Shown piece by piece: positions 48,389-57,802 of a DNA stretch of 64,000 nt (position 1 is its first letter; every line of letters starts with the position of its first letter). The notes under the pieces are model-generated. The model ran no database searches and was not told the DNA's origin. It saw nothing but the letters and a program-made list of their open reading frames with translations. Origin of the DNA: Methylopila capsulata (GTDB lineage Bacteria > Pseudomonadota > Alphaproteobacteria > Rhizobiales > Methylopilaceae); the NCBI RefSeq assembly GCF_016907975.1, contig NZ_JAFBCY010000002.1, forward strand, positions 1,113,389 through 1,177,388. The letters run 5' to 3'. Made by a program: the position numbers and the translations under genes.

Positions 48389-48409
48389 ACGGGGCGCGGC
48401 GCGGCAGGT

Positions 48410-49153
48410 TCAGCTCTTGGCGGCGGCGAGCGTGTAGTTCACCAGCGTGTCGTCGCTCGGCGCCCAGCTGTTCTTCAACGGATTGAACTTGATGCCGCGC
48501 AGGTCCGTGGGCTCCAGGCCGGCGGCCCGGGCCGCCGCCGACAGTTCGTCGGGCGTCACAAACTTCTCGTAGGAATGCGTGCCCCGGGGCAGCCAGCGCA
48601 GCACGTATTCGGCGGCGACGATCGCCAGCGCATGGGCGAGGGGGGTGCGGTTCAGCGTCGAGAACAGCGCGAGGCCGCCGGGGCGAACGAGGCCCGCGAG
48701 CACGGCGACGAAGGCGGGCACGTCGTTCACGTGCTCGACCACCTCGGAGGCCACCACGACGTCGAAGCGCTGCCCTTCGGCGAGCAGCTCCTCGGCGGGG
48801 GCCGCCCGGTAGGCGATCGCGAGGCCGTTCTCGGCCGCGTGGGCGGCGGCCACGGGAATCAGCTCGGGCGCCGGATCGACCCCGGTCACCTCCGCGCCGA
48901 GGCGCGCGAGTGGCTCCGCCAGCACGCCCGCGCCGCAGCCGACGTCGAGCAGCCGCAGACCCTCGAGCGGCCGCACGGCGGAGGCGTCGCGGCCGAAGCG
49001 GGCGCAGATGGCGTCCCGGAAGATCGCGACGCGGGCGGGGTTGAACTTGTGCAGGGGCTTCATCGGCCCGTCGAGGTCCCACCAGCGCTGGGCCAGCGCG
49101 TCGAAGCGCGCCACCTCGTCGCGATCGAGGCTTGCGGCGTGGGGCGTCGTCAT
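48410..49153 (-). CDS. ubiG: Bifunctional 2-polyprenyl-6-hydroxyphenol methylase / 3-demethylubiquinol 3-O-methyltransferase
   Basis: UbiG performs both O-methylations of ubiquinone synthesis. The start is ATG 49153, giving 247 residues. It contains RFDALAQRWWDLDGPMKPLH, the SAM motif LLDVGCGAGVLAEPLARLGA, VVASEVVEHVNDVPAFVAVL, and a C-terminal HSYEKFVTPDELSAAARAAG, all diagnostic. It is divergent from lysC; the 118 bases between them hold both promoters. The pair ubiG/lysC is a conserved arrangement in Rhizobiales. Confidence 0.97.
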   Translation of the reverse strand: MTTPHAASLDRDEVARFDALAQRWWDLDGPMKPLHKFNPARVAIFRDAICARFGRDASAVRPLEGLRLLDVGCGAGVLAEPLARLGAEVTGVDPAPELIPVAAAHAAENGLAIAYRAAPAEELLAEGQRFDVVVASEVVEHVNDVPAFVAVLAGLVRPGGLALFSTLNRTPLAHALAIVAAEYVLRWLPRGTHSYEKFVTPDELSAAARAAGLEPTDLRGIKFNPLKNSWAPSDDTLVNYTLAAAKS

Positions 49154-49271
49154 CGGGCGTCGTCTCCGGCGTTGTGTCGGCTCGGGGTCGCGGCTATCTA
49201 TACGCGCCTTTTTCGTCGGCGGACCCCGCCGCCCGCCGCTTCCGACCGTTTTTCCGAGACTGATCAGTTCG

Positions 49272-50525
49272 ATGGCCCGCATAGTGATGAAGTTCGGCGG
49301 CACGTCCGTCGCGACCGTCGAGCGCATCCGCAATGTCGGCGCTCACGTGAAGCGCGAGGTCGACGCCGGCAACGAGGTGGCGGTCGTCGTCTCGGCCATG
49401 GCGGGCGCGACCAACCAGCTCGTGGCCTGGACCCGCGAGGCCTCGGCGATCCACGACGCCCGCGAGTACGACGCGATCGTCGCGTCCGGCGAGCAGGTGA
49501 CGTCGGGCCTGCTGGCGATCGTGCTGCAGGACATGGGCGTCCCGGCGCGCTCGTTCCAGGGCTGGCAGATTCCGCTGCGGACCGATGGGACCCATGGCTC
49601 GGCCCGCATCGATTCGATCGACGGCTCGGCGCTGATCTCGCGCATGACGGACGGTCAGGTGCCGGTGATCGCAGGCTTCCAGGGCATCGCGCCGGACAAC
49701 CGGATCGCGACTCTCGGCCGTGGCGGGTCGGACACCAGCGCGGTCGCCGTGGCCGCCGCCGTGGGCGCCGACCGCTGCGACATCTACACCGACGTTGACG
49801 GGGTCTATACCACCGACCCCCGCATCGTGCCGAAGGCGCAGCGCATGGAGCGCATCGCCTTCGAGGAGATGCTGGAAATGGCCTCGCTCGGGGCCAAGGT
49901 TCTTCAGGTGCGCTCGGTCGAAATGGCCATGGTGCACAAGGTCCGGGTGTTCGTGCGCTCGAGCTTCGACGCGCCGGACGCGCCGCAGGTCGGCCCCAAC
50001 GGCCTGCCCCCCGGAACGCTTATCTGCGACGAGGACGAGATCGTGGAACAACAGGTCGTCACCGGCATCGCCTATTCCAAGGACGAGGCTCAGATCACGC
50101 TCCGCCGGGTGGAGGACAAGCCGGGCGTCGCCGCGGGCGTGTTCGGACCGCTCGCCGAAGCCGCGATCAACGTGGACATGATCGTCCAGAACATCTCCGA
50201 GGACGGGCGCACCACCGACATCACGTTCACCCTGCCGACCGGCGACCAGGAGCGCACGCTCCAGATCCTCGAGTCCAAGAAGGCGGAGATCGGGTTCACC
50301 GAACTGAACACCAACGCGGACGTGTGCAAGGTGTCGGTCATCGGCATCGGCATGCGCAGCCACGCGGGCGTCGCGGCGCAGGCGTTCGAGGCGCTCGCCA
50401 AGCGCGGCGTCAACATCCGTGCGATAACGACGTCGGAGATCAAGATCTCCGTGCTGATCGACGCGGCCTACGCCGAGCTTGCCGTTCGAACGCTCCATTC
50501 GGTATACGGGCTCGACAAGGCCTGA
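49272..50525 (+). CDS. lysC: Aspartate kinase
   Basis: LysC phosphorylates aspartate, the first step to lysine, threonine, methionine and diaminopimelate. The 417-residue protein starts MARIVMKFGGTSVATVERIR. It has the kinase segments DGSALISRMTDGQVPVIAGF and TLGRGGSDTSAVAVAAAVGA. The two C-terminal ACT domains begin at about residue 265 (VTGIAYSKDEAQITLRRVED) and residue 345 (VCKVSVIGIGMRSHAGVAAQ). The length is that of the bacterial alpha-type enzyme, which often also makes a beta subunit from an internal start. It is upstream of ptsP. Confidence 0.97.
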   Translation: MARIVMKFGGTSVATVERIRNVGAHVKREVDAGNEVAVVVSAMAGATNQLVAWTREASAIHDAREYDAIVASGEQVTSGLLAIVLQDMGVPARSFQGWQIPLRTDGTHGSARIDSIDGSALISRMTDGQVPVIAGFQGIAPDNRIATLGRGGSDTSAVAVAAAVGADRCDIYTDVDGVYTTDPRIVPKAQRMERIAFEEMLEMASLGAKVLQVRSVEMAMVHKVRVFVRSSFDAPDAPQVGPNGLPPGTLICDEDEIVEQQVVTGIAYSKDEAQITLRRVEDKPGVAAGVFGPLAEAAINVDMIVQNISEDGRTTDITFTLPTGDQERTLQILESKKAEIGFTELNTNADVCKVSVIGIGMRSHAGVAAQAFEALAKRGVNIRAITTSEIKISVLIDAAYAELAVRTLHSVYGLDKA

Positions 50526-50617
50526 CGCGCCGACGCCGTCGGGCCCCCAGCAACCACACGACTCAAGCTGCGCAGGGGCGTTGAAGGGCGCATAGCCCCC
50601 CACCCGGAGAGCGGAAG

Positions 50618-52888
50618 ATGCGAGGCGCGTATGGCGGCCCGCGCGTGCTTTTGCGCCGGCTGCGGGAGGTCATGGCGGAGCCGGTCACGGCGCAGGAGCG
50701 CCTTGACCGGATCGTGGTGCTGATCGCCGCCAACATGGTGGCCGAGGTCTGCTCGGTCTACGTGCTGCGGTCGGACAACGATCTTGAGCTGTTCGCCACC
50801 GAAGGCCTGAACCGGGACGCCGTCCACCGCACCACCATGCGGAAGGGCGAGGGCCTCGTCGGCCTCGTCGCGGACGAGGCCGAGTCGGTCAACCTGTCCG
50901 ACGCCCAGGCGCATCCCTCGTTCTCCTACAAGCCGGAGACGGGCGAGGAGATCTACCACTCCTTCATGGGCGTCCCGATCCTGCGCTCGGGCAACACGCT
51001 CGGCGTGCTCGTCGTCCAGAACAAGGCCCACCGCACCTACTCCGACGAAGAGGTCGAGGCGCTCCAGACCACGGCGATGGTGATCGCCGAGATGGTGGCG
51101 AGCGGCGAGCTGTCCGGCCCCGGCGGGGCCGAGACGGTCGGCCGCAGGCCCGCGCACTCGGCGGGCGTCTCGCTGTCCGACGGCATCGGTCTCGGCCACG
51201 TGGTTCTGCACGAGCCGAAGATCGTGGTGAAGAACTTCATCGCCGAGGACGTGAACAAGGAGCTGAAGCGGCTCGACGAGGGCCTTGTGCGGCTGCGCGC
51301 GTCGATCGACGTGCTGCTGGACGACGGCGACGTCGCCCGCGCCGGCGAGCATCGCGACGTGCTCGAGACCTTTCGCATGTTCGCCCACGACCGTGGCTGG
51401 GGGAAGCGGCTGCACGAGGCGGTGATGACCGGCCTGACCGCTGAGGCCGCGGTCGAGCGGGTCCAGTCCGATACCCGCGCGCGCATGCAGCGCCAGACCG
51501 ATCCCTATTTGCGCGAGCGCCTGCACGACCTCGACGACCTCGCGCACCGGCTGCTGCGCGAACTGGCGTCGCCGGACCACGCCTCCCGGCCGCGGGAGGA
51601 GCTGCCGGAGAACGCGATCGTGGTCGCCCGTTCCATGGGCCCGGCGGCGCTGCTGGAGTATGACAGGACGCGGCTGCGCGGCCTCGTGCTCGAGGAGGGC
51701 TCCGGCTCGAGCCATGTGGCGATCGTCGCCCGGGCGCTCGGGATCGCGGCCATCGGCCAGCTCGAGAACGCGACCGGCCTCGCCGAGGCGGGCGACCCGA
51801 TCATCGTCGACGGCTTTTCCGGCGAGGTGCACATTCGCCCGACGGCCGACGTCGAGCGCGCCTACGCCGACAAGGTCCGCTTCCGCGCCCGCAAGCAGGA
51901 GCAGTACCGCGCGCTCCGCGACCGTCCGTTCCGCACGCGGGACGGCGTCGAGGTGGCGCTGATGCTGAACGCTGGCCTCCTGGTCGACCTGCCGCACATC
52001 CCCGAGACCAACGCCGCCGGCATCGGCCTGTTCCGCACCGAGCTTCAGTTTATGGTCGCGCCCTCGCTGCCGAAGACGGCCGCGCAGGAGGCTCTGTACC
52101 GCGCCGTTCTCGACGCCGCCGGCGACAAGCCGGTCACCTTCCGCACGCTGGACGTCGGCGGCGACAAGGTGCTCCCCTACATGCGGCTGGAGCCCGAGGA
52201 GAACCCGGCGCTCGGCTGGCGCGCGATCCGGCTCGGCCTCGACCGCCCGGCGCTGATGCGAACCCAGATCCGCGCCCTGCTGCGGGCGGCCGGCGGGCGC
52301 GAGCTCAAGATCATGTTCCCCATGGTCTCCTGCGTCTCGGAGTTCGACGAGGCGAAGGCGATCGTGGAGCGCGAGCAGGCGCGGCTCGCCGCCCACGGCT
52401 TCGAGGCGCCCGCGAAGGTGCGCCTCGGCGTCATGGTCGAGGTGCCGTCGCTGCTGTTCCAGCTGGAGGAGATCGTCCGGCGGGTCGATTTCCTCTCGGT
52501 CGGCTCCAACGACCTGATGCAGTTCCTGTTCGCGGTCGACCGCGGCAACGCCAAGGTCTCCTCCCGCTTCGATCCGCTCGACGTCGCGTTCCTGAGGGCG
52601 CTCGCGCGCGTGACGGCGGTCGCGGGCGCGGCGGGCAAGCCGGTGACGCTGTGCGGCGAGATCGCAGCCCGGCCGCTCGAGGCCATGGCGCTGGTCGCCA
52701 TCGGCTACCGCTCGATGTCGGTCTCGCCGGCCGCGATCGGCCCGGTGAAGGCCATGCTGCTGGACCTCGACGCCGGCGACGTCGCGAATTTCGTGCGCCC
52801 GCGTCTCGAGCGCTTCGACGGGGGGCATTCGCTGCGCGCCGAACTCGGCGATTACGCGAGGTCCCGGGGGCTTCAGATCGAGCCGTGA
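50618..52888 (+). CDS. ptsP: Phosphoenolpyruvate-protein phosphotransferase PtsP (EI-Ntr)
   Basis: PtsP is the first protein of the nitrogen phosphotransferase system and phosphorylates NPr. The 756 residues contain an N-terminal GAF domain (about residues 20-165), an EI N-terminal domain, and the phosphohistidine His366 in [19 protein letters not shown]-binding barrel follows with [32 protein letters not shown] and [18 protein letters not shown]. All catalytic landmarks are intact. No sugar EII genes are nearby, as expected for a regulatory system. The stop overlaps the prfA start by four bases. Confidence 0.96.
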   Translation: MRGAYGGPRVLLRRLREVMAEPVTAQERLDRIVVLIAANMVAEVCSVYVLRSDNDLELFATEGLNRDAVHRTTMRKGEGLVGLVADEAESVNLSDAQAHPSFSYKPETGEEIYHSFMGVPILRSGNTLGVLVVQNKAHRTYSDEEVEALQTTAMVIAEMVASGELSGPGGAETVGRRPAHSAGVSLSDGIGLGHVVLHEPKIVVKNFIAEDVNKELKRLDEGLVRLRASIDVLLDDGDVARAGEHRDVLETFRMFAHDRGWGKRLHEAVMTGLTAEAAVERVQSDTRARMQRQTDPYLRERLHDLDDLAHRLLRELASPDHASRPREELPENAIVVARSMGPAALLEYDRTRLRGLVLEEGSGSSHVAIVARALGIAAIGQLENATGLAEAGDPIIVDGFSGEVHIRPTADVERAYADKVRFRARKQEQYRALRDRPFRTRDGVEVALMLNAGLLVDLPHIPETNAAGIGLFRTELQFMVAPSLPKTAAQEALYRAVLDAAGDKPVTFRTLDVGGDKVLPYMRLEPEENPALGWRAIRLGLDRPALMRTQIRALLRAAGGRELKIMFPMVSCVSEFDEAKAIVEREQARLAAHGFEAPAKVRLGVMVEVPSLLFQLEEIVRRVDFLSVGSNDLMQFLFAVDRGNAKVSSRFDPLDVAFLRALARVTAVAGAAGKPVTLCGEIAARPLEAMALVAIGYRSMSVSPAAIGPVKAMLLDLDAGDVANFVRPRLERFDGGHSLRAELGDYARSRGLQIEP

Positions 52889-53973
52889 GCGTCGAGCTTC
52901 CCAGAGACAAGCTTGAGGCTCTCGTCGAGCGCTTCGCGGCGGTCGACCACGCGCTCGGGCAGACGACCGAGGGCGCCGAACTCGCGCGGCTCGGCCGCGA
53001 GCGCGCGGAGCTCGAACCCGTGGTCGAGGCCATCCGCGCCCTGCGCGCGACCGAGGACGAGATCCAGGACCTCGAACACCTCGTCGCGGACGGAGGGACC
53101 GACGCCGAGATGCGCGACCTCGCCCGCGCCGAGCTCGACGAGGCCCGCGGTCGTCGGGACGAGGCGGCCGCGGCGCTGCAGATCGAACTGCTGCCGAAGG
53201 ACGAGGCGGACGCGCGCGGCGTCATCCTCGAGGTGCGCGCCGGCACCGGCGGCGACGAGGCGGCGCTGTTCGCCGGCGACCTGTTCCGCATGTACCAGCG
53301 CTACGCCGACGCCTGCGGCTGGAAGGTCGAGGTGCTGTCGACCAGCGAAGGCGCCATGGGCGGCTACAAGGAAATCGTAGCCGAGATCGCCGGGCGCGGC
53401 GTGTTCGGGCGCATGAAGTACGAATCCGGCGTCCACCGCGTGCAGCGCGTGCCGGCGACCGAAGGCTCCGGCCGCATCCACACCTCCGCCGCCACGGTCG
53501 CCGTGCTGCCGGAGGCGGAGGAGGTCGACGTCGCGCTCGACGATTCGGAGCTGCGGTTCGACGTCTACCGGGCGCAGGGCGCGGGCGGCCAGCACGTCAA
53601 CAAAACCGAATCCGCCGTCCGGGTGACGCATCTGCCGACCGGCATCGCGGTCGCCGTGCAGGACGAGCGCTCGCAGCATCGCAACCGCGCCCGCGCCATC
53701 GCCCTGCTGCGCGCCAAGCTCTACGACATCGAGCGCGAGCGGGTGGACGGCGCGCGCGCCGGCGCCCGGCGGATCCAGGTCGGCTCCGGCGACCGCTCCG
53801 AACGCATCCGCACCTACAATTTCCCCCAGGGTCGCGTCACCGACCACCGCATCAACCTCACGCTCTACAAGCTCGACGCTGTGATGGAGGGAACCGCCCT
53901 CGGCGAGCTGATCGACGCCCTGTCGGCCGAGCAGCGCGCCCGGCTTCTGGCCTCCGAGGACGCGGCGGCGTGA
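52885..53973 (+). CDS. prfA: Peptide chain release factor 1
   Basis: RF1 ends translation at UAA and UAG. The start is GTG 52885 (GTGA overlap with ptsP), giving 362 residues. The anticodon-mimic tripeptide PAT is at residues 190-192, and the peptidyl-hydrolysis motif GGQ at 234-236 in [17 protein letters not shown]. The C-terminal region [20 protein letters not shown] is standard. The stop overlaps prmC by four bases; PrmC methylates the glutamine of the GGQ motif, so the coupling makes functional sense. Confidence 0.98.
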   Translation: MSVELPRDKLEALVERFAAVDHALGQTTEGAELARLGRERAELEPVVEAIRALRATEDEIQDLEHLVADGGTDAEMRDLARAELDEARGRRDEAAAALQIELLPKDEADARGVILEVRAGTGGDEAALFAGDLFRMYQRYADACGWKVEVLSTSEGAMGGYKEIVAEIAGRGVFGRMKYESGVHRVQRVPATEGSGRIHTSAATVAVLPEAEEVDVALDDSELRFDVYRAQGAGGQHVNKTESAVRVTHLPTGIAVAVQDERSQHRNRARAIALLRAKLYDIERERVDGARAGARRIQVGSGDRSERIRTYNFPQGRVTDHRINLTLYKLDAVMEGTALGELIDALSAEQRARLLASEDAAA

Positions 53974-54821
53974 CGCTGGGCGAGGCCGCGCGCGCCGCCG
54001 CGTCGCGGTTCGCCGCGGCCGGGATCGACACGCCCGAGGCCGACGCCCGGGCGCTCGCCCGCGAGGCCTTCGGCCTCGACGCCGCCCAGCTGATCGCCAG
54101 AGCCGGCGAGCCTGTGGACGTCGACGCCCTGGCGCGGCTGGAACACCTGATCCTGAGGCGTCTCGGCGGCGAGCCCGTCGACCGGATCCTCGGCCGCCGC
54201 GAGTTCTGGGGGCTCGACTTCACGCTCGCGCCCGAGACCCTCGCCCCCCGCGCCGACACCGAGACCGTTGTGCAGGCGGCGCTCGACGCCGTCGGCGGGC
54301 GCGATCGGCCGATCGCGGTTCTCGACCTCGGGGTCGGCTCGGGCTGCATCCTGCTGGCGCTGCTGTCCGAACTTCCGCGCGCCACGGGGCTGGGCGTCGA
54401 CCGCTCGTTCGGCGCCGCGCGCGCCGCGCGCGCCAACGCCGAACGCCTCGGCCTTGGGGCGCGCGTGCGCGTCGTCGTCGGCGACTGGGCGACGGCGCTC
54501 GGGAGCCGCTTCGATCTCGTCGTCTCGAATCCGCCCTACATCGCTAGCGCCGACATGGCCGGGCTCGACCGCGAGGTGCGGGAGCACGATCCCGCCCGCG
54601 CGCTCGATGGCGGCGCCGACGGCCTCGACGCCTACCGCGCCATCGTCGCGGATCTGCCCGCTCGCCTCGGCCCGGGCGGGACAGCGGTGCTCGAGCTCGG
54701 CGCCGGTCAGGAGGCCGGCGTGACGCGCCTCGCCCTGCAGGCCAACCTGCGGGTCGACGGCCCGGCACAGGTCGATCTCGGCGGCGTGCCGAGGGCGCTG
54801 GTGATGAGGGCGACTGCGTAA
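53970..54821 (+). CDS. prmC: Release factor glutamine methyltransferase
   Basis: PrmC methylates the GGQ glutamine of release factors. The 283-residue protein starts at GTG 53970. It has an N-terminal helical domain, then [20 protein letters not shown] (SAM motif) and [16 protein letters not shown], in which NPPY is the glutamine-methyltransferase motif. The closing [20 protein letters not shown] fits. It follows its substrate gene prfA with a four-base overlap, the usual arrangement. Confidence 0.97.
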   Translation: MTLGEAARAAASRFAAAGIDTPEADARALAREAFGLDAAQLIARAGEPVDVDALARLEHLILRRLGGEPVDRILGRREFWGLDFTLAPETLAPRADTETVVQAALDAVGGRDRPIAVLDLGVGSGCILLALLSELPRATGLGVDRSFGAARAARANAERLGLGARVRVVVGDWATALGSRFDLVVSNPPYIASADMAGLDREVREHDPARALDGGADGLDAYRAIVADLPARLGPGGTAVLELGAGQEAGVTRLALQANLRVDGPAQVDLGGVPRALVMRATA

Positions 54822-54836
54822 GCGGTAAAAACCCCT

Positions 54837-54865
54837 TGGAAAGCGAAGGCCGAGCCGCTATCTTA
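54837..54865 (+). promoter_or_regulatory. Sigma70-type promoter for the DUF4167 gene, with long leader
   Basis: TTGGAA (54837-54842) and TATCTT (54860-54865) are 17 bases apart, a good housekeeping promoter. Transcripts starting here would carry a leader of roughly 310 bases before the DUF4167 start. The leader includes a stable UUCG-capped hairpin at 55055-55072 (CGCCAGC-TTCG-GCTGGCG). I see no known riboswitch in the leader (54866-55183). Confidence 0.6.
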
Positions 54866-55183
54866 CTTATCGGAATCGTCTGCCGCCCGCCTGGTTCGCG
54901 AGAACGAGGCCTGAGAGCGACGGACGGATAATTTCGAAACCGCGTCCGCACGGATCTGCCGGCGACCGGACTCGAAAGATCGACGCACCGCTTCGATCGC
55001 GCCTGATCGCCGCGCAGGGCTTCGGCTTTGCAGCGGACGCCGGGTTGCTTTGCGCGCCAGCTTCGGCTGGCGGCGTAGGGCGGCCGGGTTGGACGCCCCG
55101 CCCCGGCGGGAGAGTCAGCGCGCGCCCGGATCCGGTCTCGGTCCCCGGCCCTGACGGGCCCTCAATCCAGAACGAGTGCTGAT

Positions 55184-56245
55184 TTGAACGCCATGAGGCA
55201 AGGACAAGCGAAGCGCCTCCGCGGGCGCAACCGCGGCGGTGGCGGCGGTGGTGGAGGCGGCGGTGGCGGCGGGGGAGGCGGCAAGGGGCCGAACCCGCTG
55301 ACCCGCAGCTACGAGTCGAACGGTCCCGACGTGAAGATCCGCGGCACCGCGGGCACCATCGCGGACAAGTACGTTCAGCTGTCGCGCGACGCGACGTCCT
55401 CGGGCGATCCGGTCGCCGCCGAGAACTACATGCAGCACGCCGAGCACTATTACCGGCTGCTCGCGGCGGCGCAGGCGCAGTATCAGCCTCACCAGACCTT
55501 CGTGCGCGCCGACGCCGACGACTTCGTCGATCCGGACGAGGACGACGACGGCCTGGAGGGCGGCGAGCCGAACGGTTACGGCCAGCCGAACGGCCAGAAC
55601 AACAGCCAGCCGTCCTATGGCGCGGAGCGCCAGGGCGGCGGACAGCGCCACCAGAACGGCCGTCCTCAGGGCGGTGGTCAAAACTACGGCGGCGGACAGA
55701 ACCCTTACGCCAACTCCAATGGCGGCGGCGGTCAGAACGGGCAGAACGGCGGCCAGAACGGCGGTTCGAACGCCGCTGGTCCGAACGCCGGGGGCCAGAA
55801 CGTCGCCGGACAGGGCGGCTTCGGCGACCAGCCGCGTCGTTTCGACCGCAACGACCGGCGTGACCGCAGGGATCAGCAGCCGCGCGGGCCGCGCCCCGAG
55901 GCGACGGACGACGAGCCGGTGGCCAACGCGCTTCCGGCCTTCATCACCGGCGGCGCGCCGCAGCCGGCCCCGGCCCCGGCCCCGGTCGCAGCGGCTCCCG
56001 CTCCCACGCCTCCCGCCTTCGTGGGCGAGCCCGACGCGCCGAAGGCGGCAGACGTCGCGGAAGCCCCGCTCGCCGCGGCTCCCGCGGACGAGACGATCTC
56101 GACCGACGACCAGGGCGAGGGCCGGGCTCCGGCCCGCGGCCGTCGCCGTCGCTACGGGCGTTACGGCCGCGGCGCGGCCGGAGAAGACGGCGCGCCCGCG
56201 ATGGCCGGCGACGCGCCCCCGCCGTCGGACGTCGCGACCGACTGA
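55184..56245 (+). CDS. DUF4167 domain protein with a poly-glycine tract
   Basis: The 353-residue protein is of a family found in Rhizobiales downstream of prfA-prmC, with a possible RNA-binding role that is not proven. It starts at TTG 55184 or ATG 55193 (MRQGQAKRLRGRNR). An uninterrupted run of 16 glycines follows (encoded at about 55233-55280), then the conserved DUF4167 core (NPLTRSYESNGPDVKIRGTA, GTIADKYVQLSRDATSSGDP, and NYMQHAEHYYRLLAAAQAQY). The rest is low-complexity: Gly/Asn/Gln-rich to residue 230, with an RRFDRNDRRDRRDQQ patch, then Pro/Ala-rich, ending with RGRRRRYGRYGRG. A terminator follows 22 bases after the stop. Confidence 0.88.
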   Translation: MNAMRQGQAKRLRGRNRGGGGGGGGGGGGGGGGKGPNPLTRSYESNGPDVKIRGTAGTIADKYVQLSRDATSSGDPVAAENYMQHAEHYYRLLAAAQAQYQPHQTFVRADADDFVDPDEDDDGLEGGEPNGYGQPNGQNNSQPSYGAERQGGGQRHQNGRPQGGGQNYGGGQNPYANSNGGGGQNGQNGGQNGGSNAAGPNAGGQNVAGQGGFGDQPRRFDRNDRRDRRDQQPRGPRPEATDDEPVANALPAFITGGAPQPAPAPAPVAAAPAPTPPAFVGEPDAPKAADVAEAPLAAAPADETISTDDQGEGRAPARGRRRRYGRYGRGAAGEDGAPAMAGDAPPPSDVATD

Positions 56246-56266
56246 CGGTCCGCGACTGACGTTTTG

Positions 56267-56299
56267 AAAGGCCGGAGCGGCGACGCTCCGGCCTTTTTT
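56267..56299 (+). terminator. Rho-independent terminator after the DUF4167 gene
   Basis: The stem AAAGGCCGGAGCG / CGCTCCGGCCTTT closes a four-base loop (GCGA) and is followed by a T run. It ends the transcript that starts at 54837. Confidence 0.92.
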
Positions 56300-56410
56300 G
56301 TCGCAGGCGCAAAGGTCGATCTTGGCGACCATGCCGTGTGCGCCATCTCGGCGATCACGCGGCGTTGATCGAGGATCTACGGAGCGGTTCCTCTTCCGGA
56401 AAACGTCGCC

Positions 56411-57691
56411 ATGAACACGATCGCCGCGCTCACCACGCTCAACTTCCTCCTGGCCGACGTCCGCGACGGGCTCGGTCCCTATCTCGCGATCTTCCTGCAG
56501 GGTCAGGGCTGGTCGGCGATCGACATCGGCTACGTCCTCACCATCGGCGGTCTCGCCGGCATGATCGCGACGACGCCGATGGGCGCCTTCGTCGACGCCA
56601 CCCGGCGCAAGCGCATGGTCACGCTCGCCGCCGCGCTCGCGGTGACCGCCGCCTGCCTCGCGATCCTCTACTTCCCGAGCTTTCCCGTCGTTTCGATCAG
56701 CCAGGTGCTCACCGGGGTCGTCGGCGCGGTGATCCCGCCCGCGATCGCCGCGATGACGCTGGGGATCGTCGGACCGAAGGAGTTCTCCCACCAGATCGGC
56801 CGCAACGAAGCCGCCAACCACGGCGGCAATGTCGTCGCCGCGGTCGCCTGCGCGGGCTTTTCCTACCTCGTCGGCATCCAGGCGGTGTTCTTCGTGATGA
56901 TCGCGATGGCGGTCGGGTCGATCGCCGCGACGCTCGCGATCAAGGAGAGCGCGATCGACCATGACGTCGCCCGAGGCCTCGACAAGAGCGCGAAAGACAA
57001 TGGCGCGTCGGGATTTTCGGTCCTGCTCAAGACGCCGGCGCTGCTGATCTTCGGCCTCATCCTGATGCTCTTCCATTTCGGCAACGCGCCGATGCTGCCC
57101 TTGGTCGGGCAGCGCATCGAAGCGCTCGGCCTCGGCAACGCCGTGTTCTGGACCAGCGTCGCCATCATCGTCGCCCAGGCCGTCATGGTGCCGATGGCGC
57201 TGTTCGCCGCGCGGATCGCCGAACGCTACGGCTACGTTCCGCTGTTGCTCGCCGCGCTCGTCGCCCTGCCGATCCGCGGGATCGTGGCGGCTTCGGTCAC
57301 CGACGCCTGGATCGCGATCCCGGTGCAGATGCTCGACGGCGTCGGCGCCGGCATCCTGAGCGTGGTGACGCCCGCCCTCGTCGCCCGCATGCTGCGCGGC
57401 ACCGGCCGGTTCAACGTCGGCCTCGGCGCGGTGATGACGGTGCAGGGGATCGGCGCGAGCCTCAGCACCACCGCCGCGGGCTATCTCGTGCAGGACGGGC
57501 GGGGCTGGCTTTCGGCGCTCGGGATCGAGACCGGCTTCACCGGCTATGGCGTCGCCTTCCTCGGCCACGGCGCCGTGGCGCTGATCGCGCTCGCGGTCTT
57601 CCTCGCGACGATGCGTCTGATGCCGCTCGAGCCTGAAGCCGGCCATGTTCACGGCGGCGCCGCGAGCGGACCCACGCCAGCGACCGCGTGA
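56411..57691 (+). CDS. MFS transporter
   Basis: The 426-residue protein has 12 predicted membrane helices in two halves, with the loop 2-3 motif GAFVDATRRKRMVTLAAALA typical of major facilitator proteins. The opening FLLADVRDGLGPYLAIFLQG is characteristic of a Rhizobiales group often annotated as drug or metal efflux. The substrate is not evident. It stands alone between the DUF4167 terminator and a repeat element; its start lies 120 bases after that terminator. No regulator is adjacent. Confidence 0.88.
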   Translation: MNTIAALTTLNFLLADVRDGLGPYLAIFLQGQGWSAIDIGYVLTIGGLAGMIATTPMGAFVDATRRKRMVTLAAALAVTAACLAILYFPSFPVVSISQVLTGVVGAVIPPAIAAMTLGIVGPKEFSHQIGRNEAANHGGNVVAAVACAGFSYLVGIQAVFFVMIAMAVGSIAATLAIKESAIDHDVARGLDKSAKDNGASGFSVLLKTPALLIFGLILMLFHFGNAPMLPLVGQRIEALGLGNAVFWTSVAIIVAQAVMVPMALFAARIAERYGYVPLLLAALVALPIRGIVAASVTDAWIAIPVQMLDGVGAGILSVVTPALVARMLRGTGRFNVGLGAVMTVQGIGASLSTTAAGYLVQDGRGWLSALGIETGFTGYGVAFLGHGAVALIALAVFLATMRLMPLEPEAGHVHGGAASGPTPATA

Positions 57692-57706
57692 AAGCGCGCG
57701 TAATTC

Positions 57707-57755
57707 CCTTCTCCCCTTGCGGGAGAAGGTGGCGCCTAAGCGCCGGATGAGAGGT
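57707..57755. repeat. Rhizobial-type palindromic repeat
   Basis: CCCTTCTCCC-CTTGC-GGGAGAAGG forms a nearly perfect inverted repeat, followed by GCGCCTAAGCGCCGGATGAG. This element type is widespread between genes in alphaproteobacteria. It follows the MFS gene directly and may act as its 3' end. Confidence 0.85.
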
Positions 57756-57802
57756 CGCCTGGGGCATCCTGAACGGTGACGGAGGCCTCCCGGCCGAACC
57801 CC

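Noticed and set aside
55233..55280. GGC/GGT repeats as a possible CRISPR or structural repeat array
   Set aside because: They are in-frame glycine codons inside the DUF4167 gene, without spacers.
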